A stretch of 6,154 nucleotides of DNA from Candidatus Colimorpha enterica (GCA_000433515.1 FR891182.1:26907-33060); one strand, 5' to 3'. Shown: positions 1-5,735, numbered from the stretch's first letter. Program-made: numbers and translations. Notes: generated by a model not told the origin, from the sequence alone.

Positions 1-491
1 GTGTGCTCTTCCTCAACGACCCGCTCACCCGTCTCTCCAGTCTCCGCGACATGGACAGCGACTACGGCGTTGTTCCCTACCCGATGTACGACGAGGCTCA
101 GGGACAGTATTATACCTACAACTACGGCACCTACTATGCCGCAGTGCTCAATACCTCCCGCGCGCCGGAGATGAGTGCAGTGATACTTGAAGCCCTCAAT
201 GCCGAGAGCTATCACACCGTCAAGGACACATACTTTGTCGAGACCCTCAAGATCCGCTACGGCAGAGACGAGGTTGCCGACAACCCCCGTATGCTTGACC
301 TGATCATCGACTCCATCTACTTCGATTTCACGTTCGTGAACGAGGCATCGACGAATCACATCGCACAGTTCTTCTCGAACATGATCTGCTTCAAAGACCC
401 GAATCTTCAGTCGCAGTACGAGGCGAACGCCGCGGGATTCCAGAGCGCGCTTGACACACTTTTCGAGACATACAGACGTAATCTTGGATAA
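1..491 (+). CDS. Extracellular solute-binding protein (sugar ABC transporter), C-terminal part
   Basis: Partial gene, cut by the left edge. The reading frame is open from nt 3 and ends at TAA 489-491, giving 162 residues. The sequence resembles the C-terminal lobe of family 1 solute-binding lipoproteins common in gut Clostridia: a 'DYGVVPYPMYDEAQ' segment, then a Tyr-rich stretch (YYTYNYGTYYAAVLNTS), then a helical region with 'ILEALNAES' and 'LKIRYGRDE'. Such proteins sit outside the membrane on a lipid anchor and deliver sugars or oligosaccharides to an ABC permease. The signal peptide and lipobox would lie outside the window, so export is inferred from the family. The beta-galactosidase gene downstream suggests a galactoside ligand, but it has its own promoter and the link is only contextual. 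The family call is fairly secure; the substrate is not known. Confidence 0.75.
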   Translation, partial: VLFLNDPLTRLSSLRDMDSDYGVVPYPMYDEAQGQYYTYNYGTYYAAVLNTSRAPEMSAVILEALNAESYHTVKDTYFVETLKIRYGRDEVADNPRMLDLIIDSIYFDFTFVNEASTNHIAQFFSNMICFKDPNLQSQYEANAAGFQSALDTLFETYRRNLG

Positions 492-506
492 AAACGCATA
501 AAATCA

Positions 507-544
507 AAGCCTCCTTCTTCCGCCGGGCGGAGGAACGGAGGCTT
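507..544 (+). terminator. Hairpin downstream of the solute-binding protein gene
   Basis: AAGCCTCC (507-514) pairs perfectly with GGAGGCTT (537-544), and a GC-rich inner segment (CCGCC/GGCGG) can extend the fold. It starts 15 nt after the stop codon, where a terminator is expected. The T tract on the plus strand is poor (CTTACTTAC). On the minus strand the stem is followed by TTTGATTTT, so the shape would also work in the other direction. Treat it as a probable but non-canonical terminator. Confidence 0.5.
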
Positions 545-612
545 ACTTACAATCCGTCTGCCAAAAACGGTTCAGGACGTCTGGGTCGATTGTTTTTTTC
601 GCCGCCCGTCAC

Positions 613-642
613 TTGACCGGAAGGCGGACAGTATGTTATAAT
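613..642 (+). promoter_or_regulatory. Extended -10 sigma-A promoter of the beta-galactosidase gene
   Basis: TTGACC (613-618) is a 5/6 match to the -35 consensus. TATAAT (637-642) is a perfect -10, with an 18-nt spacer and an upstream TG (634-635) that forms an exact TGnTATAAT. Transcription should start near 649, leaving a leader of about 45 nt before the ATG at 694. A TTG start codon proposed at 613 would coincide with the -35 box, so the longer reading frame beginning there cannot be the real protein from this promoter. Confidence 0.8.
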
Positions 643-656
643 TCAGCAAGCACAGC

Positions 657-671
657 ACCGGCATTGCCGGT
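657..671 (+). promoter_or_regulatory. Perfect inverted repeat in the beta-galactosidase leader, possible operator
   Basis: ACCGGC (657-662) and GCCGGT (666-671) form a perfect 6-3-6 inverted repeat. It lies about 8 to 22 nt after the predicted transcription start and just before the ribosome binding site. Size and position would suit a LacI/GalR-type operator that represses by roadblock. It could equally act as a small RNA hairpin next to the translation start. No regulator gene is visible in the window to support either reading. Confidence 0.35.
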
Positions 672-693
672 CGGAAGGAATAAGGAACAGAAT

Positions 694-2637
694 ATGAACA
701 GCAAAATCTTCATAGGCGCCGCATATTATCCCGAAATGTGGGCTGAAAACGAGGTTGAGAAGGATATTGAAAGATGCCGCACTCTCGGTGTGAACACGCT
801 GAGGATCGGCGAATTTGCCTGGGGCAGAATGGAGCCGGAGGAGGGAAAATACGACTTCGGCTGGCTTGAGCGTACGGTCGACAGGCTTCATGAGGCGGGA
901 ATAAACACGATAATGTGCACCCCGACCGCGACTCCGCCGAGGTGGTTCCTCGAAAAATACCCGGAGGTCATAAAGGTCAACAACAGCGGAAGGCGCGACG
1001 CGATAGCCTCCCGGTGCCACATCTGCAAGACCTCGCCGCTCATGCGCGAAAAGAACCGCGGCATCGTCACCGCGCTTGCAAAGCACTTCGGCAGACGCCC
1101 CGGAGTCATCGGCTGGCAGATAGACAACGAGCTTTACCCCTATGACTGGGGCTGCCGCTGCGGGCTGTGCGTAAAGGCATTCAGGAAATACCTTGCGGAG
1201 AAATATCACACGGTCGATGAGCTGAATGCAAAGTGGGGCATGACCCGCTGGTCGCTTGATTATCCGTCGTTTGACAGCGTTGAGCCGCCGGCGCCCGACG
1301 AGTGGTATCACCCGTCGCTCTACACCGAGTGGATAAGGTTCCAGTGCCGTCAGATCATATCCTACGTCAACGAGCAGGCGGATATAATACACTCGCTCTC
1401 CGATGCGCCGGTCGGGACGGACATGATGCCGCACAACATTCTCGGCTATTACGACGTCAACGAAAAGCTCGACGTGATTCAGTACAATCACTATGACCCT
1501 GCGGCAAAGCTGTACACAAACACCTTTGCATACGATTTTCTCCGCCCGATAAAAAACCGCCCCTTTGGGGTCACCGAGACTCAGGTCGGCTGGAACGGCA
1601 GCGTTTTCGCCGAGTGCGGCTACCGTCCGGAGGGCAACTGCTATGCCAACACGATGCTTCCCATCGCCCTCGGAGGCGAGATGAACCTGTACTGGCTCTT
1701 CAGGACACATCCGAACGGTCATGAAATGGGTCACGGTGCGCTCTTCACGACAGCGGGAAGGAGCCACCGGGTCAGCGAGGAGGTCGGACGGGCAGCCGCC
1801 GATCTTGAAAAATGCGCGGATTTCATGAGCGGCACGAGGATAGAATCGAAGATCGCAATTCACTATTCGACCGACGCGATGAGCAATTTTGCCGCCGCGC
1901 CGCTTATCAAGGGCTTTGAGTACCGCACGGCGCTTATCGAGAATTTCCACCGGGCATTCCGGCACTTCAACACCGACATAATCGACGCTCCGCACTCGCT
2001 TGAGGGCTACGATGTTGTCATCTCCCCCTTCATGACGACGATAAAGGACGACCTGAAGGAGCGTCTTATCGCCTGGATAAACAACGGCGGAACCTGGATC
2101 GCAGGTCCTATGAGCGACATCATGACCGACTACACCTCAAAGTACACGGAGGCGCCCTTCTCCTTCCTCGAGGAGCTTGCCGGGGTGTACACAAAGTATC
2201 AGAAGCCCATCGGAAACGACGTTTTCCGCGCGCATTTCGCCGACGGGACCGATGTCGGTATCTCCACCTGCTATGACGCATTCGTTCCCGCCGAGGGCAC
2301 TGTGAGCCTTGCGGAATACGAGGGCGAATTCGGCGGCTGTTCGGCGATAACCGAAAGAAGGGTCGGCAGGGGACGTGTCATCCTTCTCGGAACCGTTCCG
2401 TCAAAGGAAGCGCTTCTGCGCCTTGTCGGGATGAAGCCGATCGCCGAGGCATCCGACAGCATCTGCCTTGTCAGCCGCACCGGGGAGGAGAACGGGATCA
2501 TCGCCGTCAACCTTGAAAACACCGCAGGCTCCGTCACGCTTGAAGGAAATTATATCGAGCTTATCAGCGGCAGGGTTCTTTCCGGAAATGTCAGCGTCAT
2601 GCCGTATGAGGTGCTTGTACTGAAAAAAACCGACTGA
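694..2637 (+). CDS. Beta-galactosidase, glycoside hydrolase family 42
   Basis: Retaining beta-galactosidase of 647 residues, the usual GH42 length. It hydrolyses terminal beta-galactosides, and with no signal peptide it should act in the cytoplasm on imported sugars. The N-terminal TIM barrel spans about residues 8-380, with 'AAYYPEMW' at 9-16 and 'RIGEFAW' at 37-43. The acid/base is Glu146 in 'WQIDNE' and the likely nucleophile is Glu295 in 'FGVTETQVGWNG'. Cys111, Cys154, Cys156 and Cys159 match the spacing of the four-cysteine zinc site described for GH42 enzymes. A trimerisation-type domain follows (about 385-575), then a short beta domain (about 585-647). The ATG at 694 is chosen because AAGGAA lies 6 nt upstream and 'MNSKIFIGAAYYPEMW' is the typical GH42 beginning; the 27 codons upstream run through the promoter. 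Specificity (lactose, galacto-oligosaccharides, or plant galactan or arabinogalactan fragments) cannot be read from sequence. Confidence 0.93.
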   Translation: MNSKIFIGAAYYPEMWAENEVEKDIERCRTLGVNTLRIGEFAWGRMEPEEGKYDFGWLERTVDRLHEAGINTIMCTPTATPPRWFLEKYPEVIKVNNSGRRDAIASRCHICKTSPLMREKNRGIVTALAKHFGRRPGVIGWQIDNELYPYDWGCRCGLCVKAFRKYLAEKYHTVDELNAKWGMTRWSLDYPSFDSVEPPAPDEWYHPSLYTEWIRFQCRQIISYVNEQADIIHSLSDAPVGTDMMPHNILGYYDVNEKLDVIQYNHYDPAAKLYTNTFAYDFLRPIKNRPFGVTETQVGWNGSVFAECGYRPEGNCYANTMLPIALGGEMNLYWLFRTHPNGHEMGHGALFTTAGRSHRVSEEVGRAAADLEKCADFMSGTRIESKIAIHYSTDAMSNFAAAPLIKGFEYRTALIENFHRAFRHFNTDIIDAPHSLEGYDVVISPFMTTIKDDLKERLIAWINNGGTWIAGPMSDIMTDYTSKYTEAPFSFLEELAGVYTKYQKPIGNDVFRAHFADGTDVGISTCYDAFVPAEGTVSLAEYEGEFGGCSAITERRVGRGRVILLGTVPSKEALLRLVGMKPIAEASDSICLVSRTGEENGIIAVNLENTAGSVTLEGNYIELISGRVLSGNVSVMPYEVLVLKKTD

Positions 2638-2653
2638 CCCATTTTTCGGGAAT

Positions 2654-2700
2654 AAACAGGGTTTCAAAAGCTCAGAACGGGTTTTTGATGCCCTGTTTTT
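2654..2700 (+). terminator. Rho-independent terminator of the beta-galactosidase gene
   Basis: AAACAGGG (2654-2661) pairs with CCCTGTTT (2691-2698). After a short internal loop the stem continues as TCAAAA (2664-2669) with TTTTGA (2683-2688), and possibly further through G-T pairs. The T run at 2696-2700 completes a standard terminator 16 nt after the stop codon. Its apical part is nearly the same as that of the hairpin at 3090-3139. Confidence 0.8.
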
Positions 2701-2866
2701 ATTGCCGTTTTGTTAGTCATTCAATTATAATTGCTATTATTTTTCTTATTTGTCAATTTATGAAGTTCAGTTCATTGATTTTTTCAATAATTTCCAGTAT
2801 TATTATTGCAGTTGGTCATAATTGGAATATGAAATAAGACAAATATGCCGGAGAAGGATAAGCATT
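2701..2866 (+). promoter_or_regulatory. AT-rich spacer with candidate promoters for the small DUF6514-like gene
   Basis: This gene-free spacer is much more AT-rich than its surroundings. Two promoter candidates can be seen. The first is TTGCCG (2702-2707) with a perfect TATAAT (2726-2731) at 18 nt, giving a leader of roughly 130 nt. The second is TTGCAG (2806-2811) with TATGAA (2828-2833) at 16 nt, giving a short leader. I cannot decide between them. A small inverted repeat (ATTGA near 2774, TCAAT near 2784) is the only other structure seen, and no riboswitch is recognised. Confidence 0.4.
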
Positions 2867-3088
2867 ATGAATTATCAGTACAGTTACTATCAGATGGACA
2901 CTGAGATAGACGGGGTCGGAGTCTGCGCTACATACGGTATCAGATTTTCCTGCGGCAAGGACTGCATTACCGATATCCGCGACGTAAGCACCGACCGTGA
3001 CACCGTATCGGAAATCGTCAGGCAGCTGAACCGCAACGCAGTCTCGCCGATCCATGCGTCAGAGGTGATAATCGACCTTATTGGATAA
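2867..3088 (+). CDS. Small DUF6514-like protein of unknown function
   Basis: A 73-residue protein. The ATG at 2867 is preferred because GGAGAAGG (2850-2857) sits 9 nt upstream; an in-frame TTG at 2822 would add 15 codons with no such site. The pattern 'YGIRF' then 'ITDIRDVSTDRDTVSEIVRQLN' then 'SPIHASEVIIDLI' fits the DUF6514 group of short Clostridia proteins as I know it: a beta-rich start, then a helix, then a His-containing tail. Three cysteines (20, 29, 33) are present, but the spacing is not a clear metal motif. There is no signal peptide or membrane segment, so it is probably cytosolic. It appears to be a single-gene unit with its own promoter region and downstream hairpin, and neighbours give no clue to its role. 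The family call is from memory of the pattern; the coding call itself is strong. Confidence 0.72.
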   Translation: MNYQYSYYQMDTEIDGVGVCATYGIRFSCGKDCITDIRDVSTDRDTVSEIVRQLNRNAVSPIHASEVIIDLIG

Positions 3089-3089
3089 G

Positions 3090-3139
3090 ATACGGGGTGT
3101 TAAAAAGCTCAATACAGGTTTTTAAACATCCCCGTATTT
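3090..3139 (+). terminator. Hairpin terminator after the DUF6514-like gene
   Basis: ATACGGGG (3090-3097) pairs with CCCCGTAT (3130-3137). The stem continues as TGTT (3098-3101) with AACA (3125-3128) around a bulged T, then AAAA (3103-3106) with TTTT (3120-3123). It begins 1 nt after the stop codon. The T tract after the stem is short (TTTG), so termination may be inefficient, but the stem is long. Its apical segment matches the terminator at 2654-2700 at 18 of 21 positions. Confidence 0.65.
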
Positions 3140-3152
3140 GTCATCCGGTCTA

Positions 3153-3181
3153 TTGATTTTTCGGTTTTGCGGTGGTATAAT
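3153..3181 (+). promoter_or_regulatory. Extended -10 promoter of the queT unit
   Basis: TTGATT (3153-3158, 4/6 to consensus) and a perfect TATAAT (3176-3181) are separated by 17 nt. TG at 3173-3174 gives an exact TGnTATAAT. Transcription should begin near G3188, exactly where the structured leader starts. A GGTAT/ATACC inverted repeat (3174-3178, 3183-3187) overlaps the -10 and may be incidental. Confidence 0.75.
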
Positions 3182-3187
3182 GATACC

Positions 3188-3273
3188 GTTCCCTCTCCGT
3201 GGGGGAAAGGGTGAGTTCGTGACCTTCCTCACCTGCCCGGACTGTTCTTCCGGGAAGAACAAAACTAAAGGAG
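3188..3273 (+). promoter_or_regulatory. Candidate preQ1 riboswitch (probably class III) upstream of queT
   Basis: The leader is highly structured and lies directly before a queT-type gene, a known partner of preQ1 riboswitches. Visible helices are TTCCC (3189-3193) with GGGAA (3203-3207), GGTGAG (3210-3215) with CTCACC (3228-3233), and CCCGGA (3236-3241) with TCCGGG (3249-3254). A competing hairpin, GTTCTTC (3244-3250) with GAAGAAC (3254-3260), excludes the third helix, so two states are possible. The A-rich tail 'AACAAAACTAAAGGAG' ends in the ribosome binding site and resembles preQ1 aptamer tails. The loop of the first helix contains CTCC (3195-3198), complementary to GGAG (3270-3273). Published work on class III describes a side helix whose loop pairs with the ribosome binding site. 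Class I fits poorly because no cytosine precedes the 3' strand of the CCCGG helix. The class assignment is inference. Confidence 0.65.
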
Positions 3274-3286
3274 TTAAAAACCGAAT

Positions 3287-3772
3287 ATGAAAAAAAGGAA
3301 TCCTTTTATCACTCAGGCGGCGCTTATTGCCGCTCTGTACGTGGTTCTGACGCTTGTTTCGGCGGCGTTCGGACTTGACAGCAAAGCCATTCAGTTCAGG
3401 CTTTCGGAGGTACTGACGGTGCTTCCGGCGCTCACCCCGGCGGCGATTCCGGGGCTGTTCATCGGGTGCCTGCTGTCTAATTTCATCTGCGGTGCCATGC
3501 TTCCGGACATGATCTTCGGCAGTCTGGCGACGCTCATCGGCGCTGTCGGTACATATTTTATCGGGAAACGGGTGAAGTGGCTCTCTGCGCTCCCGCCGAT
3601 AGCGGCGAACACCGTTATCGTCCCGCTTGTGCTGAAATATGCCTATCACCTTGACGGAACGGTGCCGTTCTTTGCGCTTACGGTGTTCATCGGAGAATTC
3701 GTCTGCTGCGGCATCCTCGGCACTGTGCTGCTTTATGCGATACCCAAAAGGCTGGCGGCTCAGATGAAATAA
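3287..3772 (+). CDS. queT: QueT-family transporter, ECF S component for queuosine precursor uptake
   Basis: A 161-residue, very hydrophobic protein with five or six predicted membrane segments (about 8-30, 42-64, 66-92, 98-120 and 125-152) and a basic N-terminus. The stretch 'AIQFRLSEVLTVLPALTP' and the following 'GLFIGCLLSN' are typical of the QueT (COG4708) family. Members are substrate-binding membrane components that pair with a shared energy-coupling module (EcfA, EcfA', EcfT) to import preQ0, preQ1 or a related queuosine precursor. No Ecf genes are in the window, as is normal for group II S components. The AAAGGAG site (3267-3273) stands 13 nt before the ATG, somewhat far. Expression is probably reduced when preQ1 binds the leader RNA. 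It is transcribed alone and ends at the terminator at 3815-3844. Confidence 0.88.
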   Translation: MKKRNPFITQAALIAALYVVLTLVSAAFGLDSKAIQFRLSEVLTVLPALTPAAIPGLFIGCLLSNFICGAMLPDMIFGSLATLIGAVGTYFIGKRVKWLSALPPIAANTVIVPLVLKYAYHLDGTVPFFALTVFIGEFVCCGILGTVLLYAIPKRLAAQMK

Positions 3773-3814
3773 AGCGCTGCCGATTTTTTTCGTTTTATTA
3801 ACCAAGGTCTTTTT

Positions 3815-3844
3815 GCCCCCTGCATTTTTGCGGGGAGCTTTTTT
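3815..3844 (+). terminator. Rho-independent terminator of the queT unit
   Basis: GC (3815-3816) and CCCC (3817-3820) pair with GGGG (3832-3835) and GC (3837-3838), with A3836 bulged. GC (3822-3823) pairs with GC (3830-3831) around a T-rich loop. Six T residues follow (3839-3844). It lies 42 nt after the queT stop codon. Confidence 0.75.
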
Positions 3845-3849
3845 GCGGC

Positions 3850-3899
3850 AAAAAGAAAAATCCCTGTTTTCCGCCCTTCCGGAGGGCGGAAAACAGGGG
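3850..3899 (-). terminator. Strong terminator of the minus-strand operon
   Basis: A 16-bp perfect stem is formed by 3862-3877 and 3883-3898, plus a G-T pair at 3861/3899, with a 5-nt loop. Read on the minus strand the stem is followed by ATTTTTCTTTTT (complement of 3850-3861), a clear T tract; the plus strand shows none. It therefore ends the dtxR-side operon, with a 3' untranslated stretch of about 90 nt after that gene. Together with the plus-strand terminator it isolates two convergent units. Confidence 0.85.
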
Positions 3900-3959
3900 A
3901 ATTCCGAGGGAAAACCGCGGGACGACATTCACGGGAATTTGAGATATAATAATACTGCC

Positions 3960-3986
3960 GGGAACACCTTCCGCGTGGGAATACCT
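3960..3986. repeat. Short direct repeat in the dtxR 3' untranslated region
   Basis: GGGAACACCT (3960-3969) and GGGAATACCT (3977-3986) match at 9 of 10 positions with a 17-nt period. A TATAAT (3945-3950) stands just upstream on the plus strand, but no good -35 accompanies it and no plausible plus-strand gene follows. Function unknown; it may be chance. Confidence 0.3.
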
Positions 3987-3991
3987 GTTCT

Positions 3992-4360
3992 TTATTCTTC
4001 AGACGCGACGCGGTTCTTTATTGTCTGAAATGATGCATCGCTTATGTCGTGCTCCATTTTGCAGGCGTCCTCCGCCGCGGTTTCGGGATCGACTCCGAGA
4101 CGGACAAGGAATGCGGTGAGTACCGTATGACGTTCGTAGATTTTTTCGGCAATCTCGCGGCCGGCGTCTGTCAGTGTGAGATGCCCGTCGGGGTCGGCGA
4201 TGACATATCCGCCGTCCTTGAGAAGTCCCACGGCGCGGCTGACGCTCGGTTTGGAATAGCCCATATATTCACCGACGTCGATCGAACGCACAGCCGGCTT
4301 CTTCTTTGAAAGCACAAGTATCGTTTCAAGATACATTTCTCCCGATTCGAGAAGATGCAT
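3992..4360 (-). CDS. DtxR-family metal-dependent regulator, iron-type site, two-domain form
   Basis: A 122-residue repressor-type protein. A winged helix-turn-helix lies at about 5-65 ('VGEYMGYSKPSVSRAVGLLKDGGYV'), followed by a dimerisation and metal-binding domain (about 66-122). The SH3-like third domain of DtxR/IdeR is absent, as in MntR-sized members. Aligning by eye, Met9, Cys100, Glu103 and His104 correspond to the DtxR primary metal ligands Met10, Cys102, Glu105 and His106. MntR would have Asp and Glu at the first two. His78 is kept, but the other DtxR ancillary-site ligands (Glu83, His98) read Thr82 and Ala96. Such proteins bind operators when loaded with Fe(II) or Mn(II) and shut off metal uptake. 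GGGGGTG (complement of 4368-4374) lies 7 nt before the ATG. It is the last gene of the operon, 16 nt after the nitroreductase gene. Family very secure; iron preference is inferred from ligands. Confidence 0.88.
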   Translation of the reverse strand: MHLLESGEMYLETILVLSKKKPAVRSIDVGEYMGYSKPSVSRAVGLLKDGGYVIADPDGHLTLTDAGREIAEKIYERHTVLTAFLVRLGVDPETAAEDACKMEHDISDASFQTIKNRVASEE

Positions 4361-4376
4361 GGTTTTTCACCCCCAT

Positions 4377-4898
4377 TCAGCGGTAAGTGATATTTGATGT
4401 GAATTTTTCGGTGATTCTCGGCGGTTTTTTTGCATATCCGAGGGCAGCGGAGCCGTAGACCGCGTGCCCGTCGGGGACACCATACTCATGAAGAAGCGCT
4501 CTTACCTCCGGTACATCGCAGAAATCGCGCAGCTGGTTTATCCACACGGATCCGACGCCGAGAGCGTGCGCCGCAAGGAAAATGTTCTCAAGCGCGCAGG
4601 CGCAGTCGTCGCGCCCCATTGCGACATCCCTGTCGGCTGAGGCGATTATCAGCGCGGCGGGGCGGTAGAAGCAATAGCGTTCGTCAAGTCCGCCGGCTTT
4701 TTTGAGTGCCTCGGCAAGTACAGCCATTTCGTCCCGGTTCGTCAGGACAGTGAAGTGCCAGCACTGCCGGTTCATTGCCGACGGTGCATAGACGGCGGTC
4801 TCGGCAATGGTTTTAAGCACATCCGCCGGAATCGGTTCATCCGAGAACGAACGGACGCTGTGTCTGGTTTTAATAAGCTCTATAAATTCGTTATTCAT
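4377..4898 (-). CDS. Nitroreductase-family FMN oxidoreductase
   Basis: A 173-residue flavoprotein of the nitroreductase family, which uses FMN and NAD(P)H to reduce nitro compounds, quinones or flavins; the true substrate is unknown. 'RHSVRSF' (12-18) is the N-terminal FMN-phosphate motif, 'APSAMNRQCWHF' (38-49) the second FMN-contact segment, and 'GVGSVWI' (114-120) the conserved core before the last lobe. The length is typical of the small Clostridia members. The ATG at 4898 overlaps the end of the upstream membrane-protein gene by 8 nt (ATGAATAA), with AGGAGG 9 nt before it, so translation is probably coupled. A GTG one codon earlier (4901) is an alternative start. Its stop lies 16 nt before the dtxR start, within the same operon. 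Cys46, Cys76, Cys99 and Cys101 are present, but no iron-sulfur motif is seen. Confidence 0.88.
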   Translation of the reverse strand: MNNEFIELIKTRHSVRSFSDEPIPADVLKTIAETAVYAPSAMNRQCWHFTVLTNRDEMAVLAEALKKAGGLDERYCFYRPAALIIASADRDVAMGRDDCACALENIFLAAHALGVGSVWINQLRDFCDVPEVRALLHEYGVPDGHAVYGSAALGYAKKPPRITEKFTSNITYR

Positions 4899-5718
4899 CA
4901 CTTTTTTCCTCCTCTTTCCTCACCGTTACCATAAAATTCTCTACCACACGGCTCTTTCTGCCGCGGTATTTGATGTAGATAAATCCGAATATGCTGAATA
5001 CGACAGCACCTATGAAGTTGACGATGAGATCCTTCATGGTGTCGATAAGCCCGATATCGAGGTAACCGCCCACACCGAGCTCTCTGCCGTTAACGACAAC
5101 GCTTGTAATTCCGTCAACCGTCACCGGAGTATTGCTTTTTGTCGGATCGAGGGCAACCGAGGTTATCGATCTTATCACGGTGTCCTTCTGCATATCGGTT
5201 TTGAAGATCATATCGCTTCCGAATTCGAAAAACTCCCACAGCACTCCGACGGTCATCGAAAAGCAGAAGGCGACGAGCGCGACATATACCGGCGACAGCT
5301 CGAACCTGAACCTTTTATCGCGGTTGAGCAGGTCGATAAGCGAAAAGCCTACCCCGGCGCACAGAAAGCCGTTCAGTGTATGGAGCATCGTGTCCCACCA
5401 CGGGACCTTGACATAAAAGCACCCTATCTCGCCCAGAATGGCGTGCGAAAAGGCAAAGCACATGATGATGATTTCAAGCACCGACGGGAGTTCCACCGAA
5501 AAGCTCTTTTCAATGAAAGACGGGGCAAGAAGCAAAAGAAGCGTTGCCACGCACAGCACGGCATTTTCAAAATTCCCCCTTACAAGTGCAAAGACAAGCG
5601 ACACTATCACGATAAGGCGGAGTACGATATAAACGGCGAAGACTGCCTTGTTTTTCTTTATCTGAGCGACAAGATCAAGGCGGGCTCTGCGTCTTTTCAG
5701 CTTTTTTTCGTTTTCCAT
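4891..5718 (-). CDS. Polytopic membrane protein resembling the YjdF/DUF2238 group
   Basis: A 275-residue integral membrane protein with about six hydrophobic segments (roughly 26-46, 52-68, 78-100, 112-132, 142-163 and 231-250), a basic N-terminus and a charged C-terminus. Polar motifs at membrane boundaries stand out: W108-D109 with His113 ('WWDTMLH'), W161-E162 with Glu165 and Asp169 ('WEFFEFGSD'), then 'KTDMQKDT' (173-180) and 'GLIDTMKDLIVN' (223-234). This set resembles the YjdF/DUF2238 family, whose activity is not established. The clustered Asp, His and Glu could form a metal or catalytic site, which is my inference. Residues 185-222 form a Thr/Val-rich insert between segments, probably extracytoplasmic. 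The start at 5718 has only a weak GGAAC site 8 nt upstream and lies 17 nt after the yfcE stop, so translation may depend on the upstream gene. It overlaps the nitroreductase gene at its 3' end. Confidence 0.75.
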   Translation of the reverse strand: MENEKKLKRRRARLDLVAQIKKNKAVFAVYIVLRLIVIVSLVFALVRGNFENAVLCVATLLLLLAPSFIEKSFSVELPSVLEIIIMCFAFSHAILGEIGCFYVKVPWWDTMLHTLNGFLCAGVGFSLIDLLNRDKRFRFELSPVYVALVAFCFSMTVGVLWEFFEFGSDMIFKTDMQKDTVIRSITSVALDPTKSNTPVTVDGITSVVVNGRELGVGGYLDIGLIDTMKDLIVNFIGAVVFSIFGFIYIKYRGRKSRVVENFMVTVRKEEEKSDE

Positions 5719-5735
5719 CAGTTCATGTTCCGATC

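Noticed and set aside
551..600. A second terminator ending in the T run at 593-599
   Set aside because: Only a 4-bp stem (CCGT/ACGG) with a 9-nt loop can be found, and it is not adjacent to the T run.
613..693. An N-terminal extension of 27 residues for the beta-galactosidase from a TTG at 613
   Set aside because: The TTG is the -35 element and the extension reads through the -10 box. The ATG at 694 has a proper ribosome binding site and the usual family start.
643..1995. A 450-codon open frame on the minus strand opposite the beta-galactosidase gene
   Set aside because: The sense strand encodes a full GH42 enzyme with catalytic residues in place. The antisense translation has no recognisable domain and no clear ribosome binding site. 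Its length is explained by scarce TTA, CTA and TCA codons in the sense gene.
3236..3273. A class I preQ1 aptamer formed by the CCCGG/CCGGG hairpin and A-rich tail
   Set aside because: The tail is similar, but the residue before the 3' strand of the stem is T rather than the preQ1-binding C, and the loop lacks a good partner for the tail. A larger class III-type fold explains the whole leader better.
3122..3928. A 268-codon minus-strand open frame opposite queT
   Set aside because: It covers the queT gene, its leader and both convergent terminators. The product is Arg-rich and low in complexity, with no family resemblance.
3813..4028. A 71-codon plus-strand frame after queT
   Set aside because: It runs through both terminator hairpins and into the antisense of dtxR. 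There is no ribosome binding site and no recognisable sequence.
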